A stretch of 64,000 nt of DNA from Epiperipatus broadwayi (taxonomy: Eukaryota > Onychophora > Udeonychophora > Euonychophora > Peripatidae). This document shows positions 37,142 through 49,529 of the stretch, in pieces. The position numbers were made by a program, and so were the translations under genes. Location of the stretch: contig JAQFVV010012396.1 in NCBI GenBank assembly GCA_028023455.1, positions 11,759,296 to 11,823,295 on the forward strand, given 5' to 3'. How positions within the stretch are numbered: position 1 is the first letter of the stretch; the number at the start of each line of letters is the position of its first letter. The notes under the pieces were generated by a model. It saw nothing but the letters and a program-made list of their open reading frames with translations. It did not search any database and was not told where the DNA came from.

Positions 37142-37917
37142 ATGTATTAATTGTAAAATTTTCGTTGTTGTTTTAATATTATTTATATATTGTTAGTATA
37201 ATAAACAAGTTACTTTCCACCAATGACTGTTTCTAGTATCCTATTGGCTGGGCTCTTAAATCTGCCTTTGAGCAAAAGACATATATGTCTATTTTTATTG
37301 ATAATTACAAATAAGGAGAAATTAAAACCACATTTATTAAACTTATGATTTAAAAAAAAGCTATTAGTAAAATAATGATTTGGTTATTGATGGTTTCCCT
37401 AGCATCATCATTACTAAAACACATTTGAATCTAATTTACATGGATAACCCCCTCCCCCGCACTTTAATTTGTTTATATATGTATTATTTCAATAATAATG
37501 CTGATTTTGCTCAAGGCTAGATTGGTTTATAAATATAAATACCTTAAAGCAGTCCACACCTATGTAATACCAAGAATTCTATGGAGCTGCCTAAGTATAT
37601 ATGAAATTATGCACTATAAATGGGCATGCACTCCCCCAACAATAAAAGTTATAAAAGCATGGATGAGATGTAGTAATCACTTATTAACAATATTTTAAAA
37701 TGTATGGATAAAAAAAGATTTATTTAAAGTTATGACATTTTTTTTGTAGATTTTTATAAAAGTGTATTAATGATTTTTATTCAATAATATAATGAAAAAG
37801 GTTAAAAAATATAATTTTATCATTACATAAATAGTCTAAAAAGTAGTTTTATAAACAGAAAAAGTCATTTTTGGAATAAACAACTACAAAATCAATATAT
37901 ATATATTTATCTTAGAT

Positions 37918-37974
37918 TGTCCCCATCCCAGACCAGTTTCGACCTATGGGTCTCTTCAGTGAGGAGTTGGGACA
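37918..37974 (-). ncRNA. hammerhead ribozyme A7 (type I, fully canonical core)
   Basis: Minus strand: outer stem I TGTCCC with GGGACA; inner stem CTCA with TGGG. The core is CTGAAGA (complement of 37953-37959). Stem II GACC-CATA-GGTC has four Watson-Crick pairs including the preferred G10.1-C11.1. GAAA follows (complement of 37937-37940), then stem III ACTGGT and C17 at 37931. All invariant bases present: the best preserved motif in the window. Confidence 0.9.
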
Positions 37975-37976
37975 TT

Positions 37977-38030
37977 AGATTCACTAAAGAGACCCATAGA
38001 TTGAAACCAGTCTGGGGATGGGGACAATCT
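37977..38030 (+). ncRNA. hammerhead ribozyme A8 (type I, degenerate)
   Basis: CTAAAGA (37984-37990, G5 lost), stem II GACC-CATA-GATT with mismatch, GAAA (38003-38006), stem III ACCAGT, C38012. Inverted partner of A7; probably inactive. Confidence 0.6.
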
Positions 38031-38063
38031 AAGATAAAGATGATTTGAATGCCTTCTCTTGTA

Positions 38064-38104
<41 letters not shown>

Positions 38105-38106
<2 letters not shown>

Positions 38107-38600
38107 GAGACTTGAACTCAGACTTTCAAACATTCCATAGATATCCAATACATCTAATACAACTGATACACATACATGTGAAAAAGATAAATGATAATTA
38201 AATGGACATATTAAGGTCCTATATGTGAGAGGTCAGATTGACTTAAGGTCAATATGGGTATGATTATAATATTGGCATCATCAAGAGCTTTGAGAATTTC
38301 ATCCTCAGATTTTCAATGATATTGATGGCTGAAGAATTGGAGTGTGGAGAAAACTGAAGATTGTCCATTGAAGTTTGAAGATTTGCTATCTTAATATAAA
38401 CCAAGCAGTGATTGTATATATGTGTTGGAGATGGTGATCTGGCTTAACTGATGATTGGCTGGTTCAGCACAAAATACATTGGAAACCATCTTTTTCACAT
38501 GTATGTGATCATGTGTATCAGTTGTATAAGATGGATTAGATAGCTGTGGGATGTTTGCAAGTCTGAGTTCAAGTTCCTTATAATTACATTAAGTTCAGTA
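38105..38600 (+). mobile_element. family B hammerhead element with inverted ends
   Basis: The ends are inverted copies: AACTCAGACTTTCAAACAT, ATACACATACATGTGAAAAAG on the left, and TTTTTCACATGTATGTGAT, GTATCAGTTGTATAAGATGG, AAGTCTGAGTTCAAG on the right. The middle is shared with the 61.6-63.07 kb elements (GAGAGGTCAGATTGACTTAAG, ATCATCAAGAGCTTTGAG, GCTGAAGAATTGGAGTGTGG). Confidence 0.75.
38429..38491 (+). ncRNA. hammerhead ribozyme B1 (degenerate)
   Basis: Outer stem I AGATGGT pairs perfectly with ACCATCT; inner TTAA with TTGG. CTGATGA (38448-38454) is intact. Stem II GGCTG-GTT-CAGC. AAAA where GAAA is expected, and stem III is shortened by a deletion. Confidence 0.65.
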
Positions 38601-38839
38601 TAGATAATATACATGTATTTAAATACTGTATATATATATATTTAAAAGGAGATTGCCTTGACAACAGTTTGAGATTGCTAATTATTATCTATATAGGGAA
38701 TGTCTAAATATTGATTAGTTTCTTGTTTATATATATATATTCTCTACTATTTTAGTTATGAAGTGTAAAATATAAAGAAATAATATATTAATAAAATTCA
38801 AAAAATTAGTGATCACTTTTGGAAATGATGCTGGCTCAG

Positions 38840-39300
38840 TGCGTTTAAGACTTTCTTATTTTACCTTTTTATATTAACTTATATATTTATTGGTGGATGA
38901 GTGTGTGGAGATTTATAATATTTAAGAAATAGCGCATTATCAGAGATTGGCTTCCACTTGAATAATTTCAAAATTTTCAGCACTTTATAATAATAGATTT
39001 ACATTTATAAGTCATATAAGTCTAATTATAGGTGGTTAAAAATTAGTCACTGTCTTTCTCCTGTGATAGGTTAACGAAATTTGCACAATTTCATTATTTG
39101 ATTACAACATCAGGCACATAATAGACTCAAGTCCTGATTTAAGCATGGTTAGTGAGAATTAGTATATATACAAATATGCTCTAAACTTAAGTGATTCACT
39201 TAAATTTTTAAAACTCTTACTGGCAGGTAAATGCGCGGAGATTTATAACATTTAAGAAATAGCGCATTATCAGAAGTTGACTTCCACTTTAATAATTATA
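38840..39300 (+). repeat. 330-bp direct repeat (two partial units)
   Basis: GGAGATTTATAAYATTTAAGAAATAGCGCATTATCAGA and GACTTCCACTTKAATAATT occur at about 38908-38970 and again 330 bp downstream (about 39238-39300). The spacing is similar to the satellite and retrozyme monomers, but no hammerhead core was found. Confidence 0.6.
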
Positions 39301-39309
39301 TATTAACAG

Positions 39310-40950
39310 TAAAAGTTTGGTAGAATTGCATAATTGTAGGAAACGTGTATATATTATTAAGAATTATATGAAAAACAAATGTTAGTCAAATATAGAAAAC
39401 AAATATATAAATTTTTCATAATATTTCATAATACTATTATTAATTATTTTGAAAAAAAGTTGAGAAGTTTAGGAAATAATTTTTACTGCATATATCTTTT
39501 TTCCTGCTATTATTTATCCAAAATTTACATTAAGTTTAAAATTTGATTCCCATAAAATGAATTTCTTTCAGTTATAATGTCTTTTTCTTTTTCATATATA
39601 TGTATTTTTAAATCAACTTTCTTGAAACAATTATTTGTATAAAATGTTCATAAAGAAAATAGGTTTTATTTATTAAATTTGAATGTAATAAAATATTAAA
39701 TAATAGTCAATCTTTCTTGTTATGTAGTAACAATTACATTATAAAAAAGTTCAGTTATTGATACCTGAAATCCAAATATCTCGATTTCATAATAAAAATA
39801 AATGTCAACGCCCTTCCTGCTAATTTTATAAGTGACACTTCACAAATATAAATTCATTATGCGCCCTCTGTCATAGAAATGAAGAAACATAACACTTTGT
39901 TGTGGATAGTTCCTCAATTCTTCCTTGTACTCTTATCACTAATATGATCAACCTCATAAAAAATATACAAAGTGATCCTTTTCCCCATTTAAGAATTACT
40001 ACATTCATTCTTTTCAAACTTTGGTTCGTAAAATGCCATCTAAGCTTTAATCCCACATTTTGCAATACTAAATCACTCTTTCTAAAAAAAGTAAATAATA
40101 TTAAGACCAGAGATCAAACCCATGTAGCAGTGATAATTTTGTAGCTACGTGGAATCTGGTCTCATTAACAACAGCTCAGTGACTTGGCTATTGATTATAC
40201 TAATTAATATGCATTAGATATATATTAATTATTGCCCAGTTATGTGAACATATTTTTCTTCTTGAAATCTCTTGTTTCAACAAGACTTGTAAATAATCTC
40301 CAATGTATATAGTAAACCTAATAAAATTAATTTAAAACTAAAATATATACTTAGACAAGATAAATCAGATTATATTAAAATGCATTTTTATGCTTCAGGT
40401 TTAGACAAATACCCTTTATCTTCTTTTACAACTAATACTTGTAATATTTAAATACAATTGTTCCCATTTTATTTTTTTAATGCTAAATGTGGAAGAAGGA
40501 GTATTAAAAGTTATTTTTAAAAAAAATTATCAAAATAGGAATTCATAATTTTTTTTAAAGAAATTTTTAGCAAAAAAAAATATATTAAAAACTTTATTAC
40601 TGAAAAGCTAAAATTAATAACTGAGGTGAAACTATAAGTTTATTATTAGTAAGCTTTTATATTATTATTTTTTAAGTCAATTTTTAAAAAAATATGCTGT
40701 TTAGCTAAAAAGTGTGGCACTAATAAATTAAAAAAACTTATTTAGAGAAAAGACATATTGTTTGCTTTATAAAAAATGTTAAACTTTCCAGAATTTTCTT
40801 TCTTATAAAAAATTTTTTTGCCACTCAAAAATTTTTTTTAACTAGATATTTTTATATCTATGATAAAATTATAAGCAACAATAAATTATGGTTTAAAAAA
40901 AAACACGGAAATAACGAATAAATATTGAATTTTGCTAACAGGAATTAGAT
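39310..40950. other. gene-free AT-rich stretch
   Basis: Overlapping open frames on both strands at 39871-40144 have no recognisable domain. A short inverted repeat GACCAGAGATC...GATCTGGTC-like sequence lies near 40107-40162. Nothing else supported. Confidence 0.4.
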
Positions 40951-40959
40951 ACAAATGGA

Positions 40960-41150
40960 GTATAGTTGCTTAAAGTATTTTTATAAAACAAAATACAGAC
41001 TCTTTCTGTGTTAAATTGTAGAAAGAAGGCTAACTGCTTGGCTGCTGTGCTGCGAACATGGCATATTTCTAGCAATTTAGCTAGAAATAGCGCCATCAAG
41101 CAGCCGACAAGATAGATCAGAACACTACCGAAAATTATTATACAACTCAA
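40960..41150. repeat. repeat fragment shared with 43.25-43.4 and 44.5 kb
   Basis: GCCATCAAGCAGCCGACAAG ...CAGAACACTACCGAAAATT recurs at 44525-44585 as CACCAAGCGGTTGACACAAT ...CAGAACACTACCAAAAATT. TCTAGCTAAATTGCAAGAAATATGCC at 43270 is the inverse of the 41064 region. Probably ends of one dispersed, rearranged element. Confidence 0.5.
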
Positions 41151-41635
41151 TCTTTTTATTTTAAAAGCTGACATCAAAATATGCCCCAAAATAATTTGTC
41201 AAAATTATTTGAACCAATAAATAAAATTAAGTTAAAAGTATATTGCAAATAAAAATTCATGTCATAAATTTAATGAAATATTGAGTAGCAGGAAATCAAA
41301 CTTTTTTAAGGAAATTGTTATAGTGGAAATAAAGATAGCTGCATATAATTATACCTATGTTTGCAAACATATATTTATTCTAGCCTTAAAAAGCAATCAT
41401 CTAAAAATGCATTTACAATTGTCTAAATAAAATTGGAGATGCTGACAAATTTAATAAAAAAATTATGTAACTCAATCTTTTTTCTAAAAACAAGTGTCAA
41501 GTTTGAGATCTTTTGCCAGGAATACATAATCAGTAGTCAGATGAATAAAAAAACACTAATTAAATAAAATATCTCCTATTTTAAAGTCTGTTTTGGAAAG
41601 ATACTCACACACAAATAAAATATCAAATCATCTCA

Positions 41636-41796
41636 AACGTTAAGAAATTTTCAGCTACGCCTCTGTGAATAAATGTATTAGAGTCCACATCTCATACAGC
41701 TGTTTTGAGATGGAGTCTCTAATACATTTACTCACAGAGAGGGTAGCTGAAAATTTCTTAATGTTTAAGATAATTTGATATTTATTTTGGGTAACA
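41636..41796. mobile_element. short palindromic MITE
   Basis: About 160-bp inverted repeat: ATCAAATCATCTCAAACG, TTAAGAAATTTTCAGCTACGC and TGAATAAATGTATTAGAGTC mirrored by GAGTCTCTAATACATTTA, GGGTAGCTGAAAATTTCTTA and TTTAAGATAATTTGATAT. No coding capacity. Confidence 0.8.
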
Positions 41797-42660
41797 GTAT
41801 GGCCTGGAATTATTTTCTTATATATATAAACATGAAATTAGGATAGCTTAATACATATAACATTAACAGAAATAAATAACTTTCATTTAGGATATTAATA
41901 CCATTATGTCAATAAAGAATCAAGAATAGAATGGATTTGCCTATTCTTTAAGTTTTCAATGTTTATAAGCTTACCTTTGCTAACACTGAGAGAATTTCAA
42001 AGGAAAATATGTCAGCCAGCCAAATATATGATAATTTTAAACTAATAATCAACTATATAATGATAGAAGCAGAATCTCACTTTAAAATCTACTTAATAAT
42101 TAAAATTTTAATAAAAATAAACATGAAATTAACATAGCTTTCCCTCAGATTATGAATAAATAGCAGTCAAAGGGATAAGAATAGAATTGATCCATCTATT
42201 CTTTATGCTTTTGATGTTTATAAGCTTGTGTTATCACTGTTAGAAATTCAGAATGAAATTGATATATCAACCAAATAAAAATATAGAGTTATTATTAATT
42301 ATACAAGGAAGAAGACAAGTTTGTTTTTAATAACTTTTAATAATGACATAAAAGTTAATATAAACCTGAAACAGAGTATTACTTATTCATAGCCTTAGAG
42401 ATAATGTTTTACTATTTTTAATTTATGTATCATTAAGTTATGTTAATTTCACCTTTAAATTTATTAACTTATTAAATGAAATTATAAAAAATGAGATTAT
42501 GTCTCTACTCTTAAATAATTGATTATTTGGTTAATAATTATTTGGCTGGTATATTAATTTTACTCTGAATTTAAATATTAAATGTTTAAAAAATAGGTAA
42601 TCCATTCTTTTTTTTTTTATTTAATCACAGCCTGAGGGAGAGCATTTTATCCTTTTTAAT

Positions 42661-42678
42661 TATATATATATATTATAA

Positions 42679-42731
<53 letters not shown>
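42661..42731. repeat. (TA)n microsatellite, interrupted
   Basis: Two TA tracts separated by TTATAAAAA. Confidence 0.9.
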
Positions 42732-42733
<2 letters not shown>

Positions 42734-42869
42734 CAAATAAAATTTACATTGGCTTCTAATTAATAATTTAAATTATTTTAAGTACAATGTATTTCATTTT
42801 AAGAGATTTTGATATTCAGATTTAAATATCAGTAAGTATTATGTGATGAAACCATCAATACTGTATATT

Positions 42870-43070
42870 CTTTGGTACTTTGGAATTAGCGCTGTCATGA
42901 CATAATCATCTGGTCATAATTATTCTAACTTTGCAAATTATTCTACCATTGCAAACATGGGCAGCAAAAATATCATGAAAACCTAAAATGCTAGAATAAT
43001 TCACAAAGTTAGAATAATTATGGCTGGACAAATATATAATAACAGTGGTAATCCCAAAGTACTACAACTT
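42870..43070. repeat. imperfect palindrome
   Basis: TTTGGTACTTTGGAATTA and TCATAATTATTCTAACTTTG on the left match CAAAGTTAGAATAATTATG and GTAATCCCAAAGTAC on the right in inverted orientation; about 95 bp per arm. Confidence 0.65.
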
Positions 43071-43854
43071 TTAAAAAAATTATTGAACAGTAATGTAATA
43101 ATAATTCTAATAATAATAATAATAATGGATGATACAATTGCTGTAATAGAAGAAAAAATATATAAGTGATCATGGACTGGTGTAAATTTAAAAAAAATTA
43201 GATAAATATTTAAAATGGAAAAAATTTTGGTGTTCTGTTCTATCATGTCAGACACTTGACAGCACTATATCTAGCTAAATTGCAAGAAATATGCCATTTC
43301 CATGGCTTCAGCCAAGCAGATAGCCTTTTATCTACAATAAAACACAGAGTCCATTTACTCGACTGCCAGCTACTGCTGTGGCTTTTTTCTATGCTACAAA
43401 GCACAGAAAAATGCCTTCATTGGCTGCTGTAGTTGCTTGTGTTACACACTGTCATAATGCTGGGTTGTCTATTTTTGCTATAGTATCATGTGAGGGTGTA
43501 TTGACTGCATTGTGTCTAAATAATTGAACTTTTCAGATCCAACTAGTTTTTTTTTCATATGAATTGATATACTGATACCTTCCAACAGTTTTAATAGTGT
43601 TGTCACTGTTCCATCAGGAGTGTGTAACCCTCACAAATTGGATTTTGCAGTACAGCACTATTTCAAAGATCCTAAAGAAAGTAATGTATCTGCAAAAAAT
43701 TATCTGAGACAAGGAAGATGGCTGCTTCAAACTCTGAAAATTGGCAATTGCCAGACATCAGAATCGGCTTTCATTTTAATGGTTTGTTATAATTATTAAC
43801 TTTAGTGGGTAAATTGGAATCTAATTTACTTTATCCCCCCCCCCCAAAATGCAG

Positions 43855-44420
43855 TGTCCAAAAAAGGGTAAAATTTACTTTTATTTTTTATTACAAAAAG
43901 TACCGTAACTTTTCAAATCCACACACACACCCAAAGAAGCCCATCTCTGATTAATTACTGTCCAAATAAGTCTCCACTATATTTACTATTATTTGTTATT
44001 AAAAAAGTAATGTAACTTTTTATGGATACACACACACACACAAAAATGCCACTCTCTGATTAATTACTACCCCATAAAGGTCAAAATCAGCTTTCATTGT
44101 AAATTTTTGTTTGAATTTGTTAAATTTTGTGGAATTTTCAAAACACAGTGTATGATTAATTAAGGTCCCAAAAAGGCTAAAATTTACTGTTATTTTCTAT
44201 TAAAAAAGGAATGTAACTTTTTATATCCACACACACACACAAAAAAAAGCCAGTCTCTGATTAATTACTGTCCAAACAAGACTTTAATGTACTATTATTT
44301 GCTATTTGAAAGTAATGCAATTTTTATTGACACATTCACACACCAAAAAAAGCCATCTCTGATTAATTACTGTCTCAAAAAGTCAGCTTACATTTTTATA
44401 TTTTGTTTGAATTTTTTAAT
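43855..44420 (+). repeat. minisatellite of about 100-120 bp units with (CA)n core
   Basis: About four to five imperfect units, each containing TTTACT.TTATTT..TATT, AGTAATGTAACTTTT, a CACACACACA run, then GCCATCTCTGATTAATTACT and GTCCAAA. Units differ by indels. Confidence 0.75.
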
Positions 44421-44599
44421 TTTATGGAAATCGTAATATAATTTATTTTTATTTCCTATTCCAAAAATAAAGTCAATAGTTCTATAGAATTGCTGGTTGG
44501 GGAATGTTATATTTATGTGTTTTTGCTTAGCATCAACACCACCAAGCGGTTGACACAATAGAACAGAACACTACCAAAAATTTTTATGGAAATGGATTT

Positions 44600-45950
44600 T
44601 GAAAGGTATTGATTTATTAAATTCTCACGGAAAAAAAAGTCAATTTGAAGATTAGATCTCAGAAACCTACTGCAATGATCTCCCCTTTTTTAACCTATCA
44701 ATTACAAAAACTGATTGTTAGAGTTAATCTATAAAAAAAAAACAATTGAGAACAATCAAAAATTTGAAGTATCACTTTTTTTTTTTGAGATTAATATATT
44801 ACAGCAAACAATATTTCTTCTAGTCAAACTATCCATTGTTAAATATACCCACTATGCATATATATATATGTAATGAAATTATAAAGACAGTTGAAGACTT
44901 TATTTAACCCTTTATTTTTTTATTGGAAACATTAATACCATCATAATTAACATTTCAGCCAAATCTTAGTCATCTTAAAAATTAACTGAAAAAAAAAAAA
45001 TAATAATGATAAATATAATTGTGTAAATAAGTCTAAAAACATTAGATTTTTTTATCCAATTATCTATCTTCATTTTAATTTTCTAATTTTTCTTTTGTAA
45101 TTCTGACAATGGTCAATAATATTTAACCGAACATTAATTATAATCATAAATTCTTTTTCTAAAAAGGAATAAAAGTCATATTTTTATAATTTATTGTTAT
45201 TTATAAATGGAAAAGCAAAAAAAAATATTGAGATAATTGTTTTATACATGAATAAAAATTTAAATCAAATTTGGAATTTATTTTTTTTAGGTTTTAAACA
45301 AGTTTAAATGTTTCCAGTAACCAATTCAAGCTATATATCCAATCTTTGATTTGTAAATAGCTGATTTTGTATTATTATATTAAAAAAAAAAAAACATGCA
45401 CATCTTCATTGCTTCCCATTCAACTAGTATCTTTTTATTCATTATTTTTTTGCTTTTTTTGTATCTCTAAATGTGATGTTCATTAGTATATATTTTTATA
45501 CCCATCATGCATTGAGAGCATAATTTAAATAATTTACTTTCTTTGATAATTACAGTTTTTATAACTTTAAAACTAAGTTTAAAAAGTATAAAAACTGTAA
45601 CCCTCACTTCATAGCTATCTTTCTAAAATCCTCCCCCTCTCTTAAATATGGTTAAAAACATCAGCACCTTGTCTCCTGAAACTGATATAGGATTTCATTC
45701 TAACATATTTTGTTACAACTTCTTAAACCAACACTTTGACAGAATAAAATAAAAAATGATGCACTCCTTAATCCTTTTCTTTCATTATACAACAGATGTA
45801 TCAATTTTCAAGATACTTATTAACTCATTCAGGGGCTACTTCTTTTATTGCCATGCATATTACATAATTAGTATTAAATGAGATATTCCAAATCATATTT
45901 AAAATTTAGGTTTTCTCATAAACCTTTATCTTAGTATCTTTGCACAAAAT
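44600..45950. other. gene-free AT-rich stretch
   Basis: Nothing supported beyond poly(A)/poly(T) runs. Confidence 0.5.
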
Positions 45951-45954
45951 CCTG

Positions 45955-46235
45955 ATTTTCAATCTCCCTTTAGCTATCCATTCCACCTTATATAACTGAT
46001 ACATATGACCATATACATGTGAAAAAGATTAATGATTTCCAATATACATATTTTGTGTTGAACCAGCACTCATCAGTTGGTCCAAATCATCTTCCACACA
46101 ATATATATAATCAGTGCTCAGTTTATCCTTAAGATAGCAAATCTCTAAATTTTAATGGATCCCCTTTAATTATATCTAAGGTTCAATATATTTGTATTTA
46201 AAAAAGCTGATAAATAGATCAGACTTGTCAATAGC
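45955..46235 (-). mobile_element. family B hammerhead element, partial
   Basis: Minus-oriented partial copy sharing CCACCTTATATAACTGATAC, ATACATGTGAAAAAGATTAA and the hammerhead with 38.1 and 61.6-63.0 kb. Confidence 0.7.
46031..46091 (-). ncRNA. hammerhead ribozyme B2 (G12 changed)
   Basis: Minus strand: outer stem I ATGATTT with AAATCAT, inner CCAA with TTGG. CTGATGA is intact (complement of 46070-46076). Long stem II GTGCTG-GTT-CAACAC. AAAA in place of GAAA. Stem III ATA-TG-TAT, cleavage expected after A17. The stem I pair that is C-G in the 62.3-kb copy is U-A here. Confidence 0.7.
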
Positions 46236-47150
46236 ACAAAATATAGTTTTACTCTCTAATATGTTCTTTCTGGATATTCTGGAAGAATCTTCAACTAATC
46301 AAAAAAAATTATGGTGTTAAAAAATTAACTTTTTTATGAAGTTCCAAACATTTTTTATTTATAAATACATATTCAAGGCCAGTGGTTTTGATCTGAATAC
46401 TACTGGAATGCAGAATTAGCAATGGTTTTAGCACTTTTTGTTTCATAAATAAAATCTAATTGCCACTGATCTTTGTATATGTGATCAAATGCAATCCATG
46501 AATCATGTATAATGATTGTCAAATCTATGGATAGTAAGGCTTATTGAAATCACTAGTGAATCTATGCCCTGGTTGGAATCTTGTGTTTCTTTATGATATG
46601 TCAATAGTTAAAATGAAAAAAAAAATCCATTAGCTAAATAATTTGTTCAATCCAGTTTTCCTTGTAAAGTATAATAGACTTCAAATTATTACTACAAGTC
46701 AAAAACGCTTCTCTGACAGCTCTTTATAGAATAATAATGAAAACGGTATTGTTCTTCAGATATGTCACCAGATGATAAGAGTTTGAATGTTATTTCAATT
46801 ATTTAATCTTAATTTAGCTAAAAACTAATTTTGAAATAGTTTTTAACTATGAAATATATATGATTCTTTGGATCAATTCAAGTCTTTTTTGAAATTTTAA
46901 TTGTTTTCCTAATAAATATTGGCCCAAAAGAATGGTAAAAAGTTTTTTAAAAATAGTTTTCTATCAATGAGGTAACAATGATGACTAAATAGTAACAGTA
47001 TAACAATGAAAGAAAAATAATCTTCCATTTTAATTTCTACTTCTTATACTTCAAAATTCAGGTTTCCCTGAATTTCTTTTCTCTTACTTTCTATTTCATT
47101 ATGCTATCTTCTTAAAAAAGATTGTTTTAAGGATAAAATAACTTCTAAAG

Positions 47151-47176
47151 ATGGCGCCACCAGATTTCGGCCCTGA
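47151..47176 (+). CDS. gene 2 exon 1: 26-nt coding micro-exon with start codon
   Basis: ATG in good context (AAAGATGG) begins MAPPDFGP and two bases of the next codon, followed by a consensus donor GTAAGT at 47177. The exon ends in phase 2, exactly what the exon at 61371 needs (one base plus whole codons); joining gives MAPPDFGP-E-KLIARP. The exon is locally GC-rich in very AT-rich surroundings. The intron to exon 2 is 14.2 kb. Transcript evidence is lacking, but the donor, phase and strand all agree. Confidence 0.65.
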
Positions 47177-47879
47177 GTAAGTAAATAAAAACCTGCTATT
47201 ATTAATTAAATTTTAAAAATTAAAGTATTTTTAATGCCTTTTTATATTAACTAATTTTCAGATTCATATTTTGAAAAAGTAATGTTCAGTTAAATTATTT
47301 TTAAAAATTAAAATTTCTGCAAACAAATATAGGTACTTGGGTATTATTCCTGCAACCTAGGAAAGATAGGACGACTTTTTACATACGCGATAATGTTGCG
47401 AACTTTAAGTAAACCCTTGCAATTTGAGTTTTTTCCCTCGTCAAAAAACCTGTTTTTGAACGGGCACAAAACGTGCTTTAAAACGTGTCAACCGAAACTA
47501 TTATATAGGTGCTTTTTTGGACATTAGGATCGTCATCATCATAAATTTATCACAAAAAATCTCATGCCTTTTAAAAGCTTCTATGTACTAGTTTAAATAT
47601 GACCAGACATGGCAGCAACGTTATTATTACACTTTAGGGGGGGGGGGTGACTGCAGATTTATATTAAACGATAAATGGATTGTAAAATTATCGCCAAAAC
47701 CTAAAAAATTTTTCATTACGCATAAATTGTGAACTTGCAACATTTAGTAGATATTACAACATAAACGAGTCCTCTGATTTAGCTTTACAATTTGTGATAA
47801 ATTAATTCATGAGATTAAATTCTTTTAACATACTTAACTAGGTTTCTTTCTATTTTTAGGTCAATAAACATCACACGAT

Positions 47880-48075
47880 CACCACTTCTTCAGCTAACTG
47901 TTGTTAAAACAGGCAAAACTCTCTATACAGTATTGGCACGCAGTGCAATCCATTGATTAATCTGGTTTGCACTAAGTGGCAATACTATATGGAGAGTTTT
48001 GCCCTGGCATCCATTGATTACTCTGGCTTACACTGAATGGCAATACTGTATGGAGATTTTTGCCTATTTTTAGGT
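47880..48075 (+). repeat. tandem pair of family A element ends
   Basis: GGCAAAACTCTCTATACAGT, GGCAATACTATATGGAGAGTTTTGCC and GGCAATACTGTATGGAGATTTTTGCC form nested inverted and direct repeats. They match the outer ends of the elements at 35.57-36.0 and 36.47 kb. No hammerhead core is present. Confidence 0.6.
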
Positions 48076-48079
48076 CTAA

Positions 48080-49520
48080 TAAAATTTATCAGATTGCAAC
48101 AATATGATGATTTCTTTACACGGATAAAAAGTTTTTTAGCTTGCTTTTTTACTTTATTTACTTACTTTCGGGTTTACATATATAATCGAGAATAAAGATG
48201 TTATGCGAAATTATTAAAACGATAATGCTTAAATAATACCAATTTTGCAATCCTTAACATTCGGTAATCAAATGACTTGATTATTGAACTCCTGAAAGAT
48301 AATTGACTCCAAAACTAGATTAATTCAATAAGCAAAATAACGTAAAAATATGCATTAGAGATAGTTGATCTTTGGTAATCAAAATAACATGCAAAATATA
48401 AAGTAATCATTATATATTGGGAATCACAAACAATGCTCTCACATCTTTTATTCTCAGATTTTGTAATCAAATAATTTCTCAAATTTTTATTTTTTTTATT
48501 TTAGCAAATTAATTCACAATTAAATTTTTTAATGTATAACAAAATAGAACTCTTAATAAATAAATAATACTTTGGGAAACATATAGATACAAACAACTTG
48601 ACAGATGTAATAAATCAATAAATTCGACTTATCGTAATGATGATAACAAATAGAGAGAAACTTTCTGATAGAATTATCAGATTCCCAAAGGGAAAAAAGT
48701 ACTAGACAAAAATAACATCTTTATTGAAATTCTTAAAGAGAATAAAAAAAATATCTTTGCCATCCAAAACGTAATTATATTTTGTTGCTGCCTGAAATAC
48801 TCTGTATGTGTAATGTAGACTAAATTTAAAGTAATTATATGATTGGTGGTTTGTAAAGTCATGTGACATTTTGTCCAAAGTAGACTGAATACAACAGTTC
48901 CATTGATTTGACCAGATTGAGATTTTTTTAAATTTCAACAACTATAAATCAATCCAGGAGCCCTTACTTAACTCTTTTAAGTTCATCATTGTCATGAGTT
49001 TACAAATTGTGTACCATTTTCTTTTTTTGATAGGATCTTTATCTCGCTATCTCTTTAATTAAAAAGTATAAAGAGAAAAAATATCTCTTCAAATAAACTT
49101 TCCTTCATTTTTATAACAAGATAATTCACATAGCATCAGCTGTCATGAAGAAATTCTTCCATAAGCAGACTTTTTATCCTGAGATAATATGCATAAATAA
49201 AAAGTTCTATGTTAGTGCCCCATATCAATTTAAAATAGCTATAAAATTATATTAAAAAAATAAAAATCCACACTAGCTTGAATGAATAAAATTCTAATGA
49301 CTATTATTCTTAAAGAAAGACAATATTTATACTTTTAATGCAAAATTATTGGACACATTGTCTTATATAATATTGATAAATGTTTATATGCCAAAGATCC
49401 AAATCAAGAAAAAATATTGGTGTACTACTGCAAATATTTTTAAGATAGATATCAATTGCAGTGAAATAATAAAAATCTTTAAAATTGATAAATCTACAAA
49501 ATTGAGACATTTGTAATTGA
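48080..49520. other. gene 2 intron 1: no named element
   Basis: AT-rich; open frames at 48677-48941 and 49346-49566 lack any motif. Confidence 0.45.
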
Positions 49521-49529
49521 AAACAAAGC

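Larger units (their letters stand above)
37905..38040. mobile_element. palindromic family A hammerhead pair
   Basis: Inverted repeat of about 60 bp per arm: CTTAGATTGTCCCCATCCCA and GACCAGTTTCGACC on the left, mirrored by GAAACCAGTCTGGGGATGGG and ACAATCTAAG on the right. Each arm holds a hammerhead sequence on opposite strands. Confidence 0.85.

Noticed and set aside
37498-37698. 66-codon open frame after gene 1
   Set aside because: Faintly LINE-like (YVIPRILWS) but too short and without a diagnostic motif.
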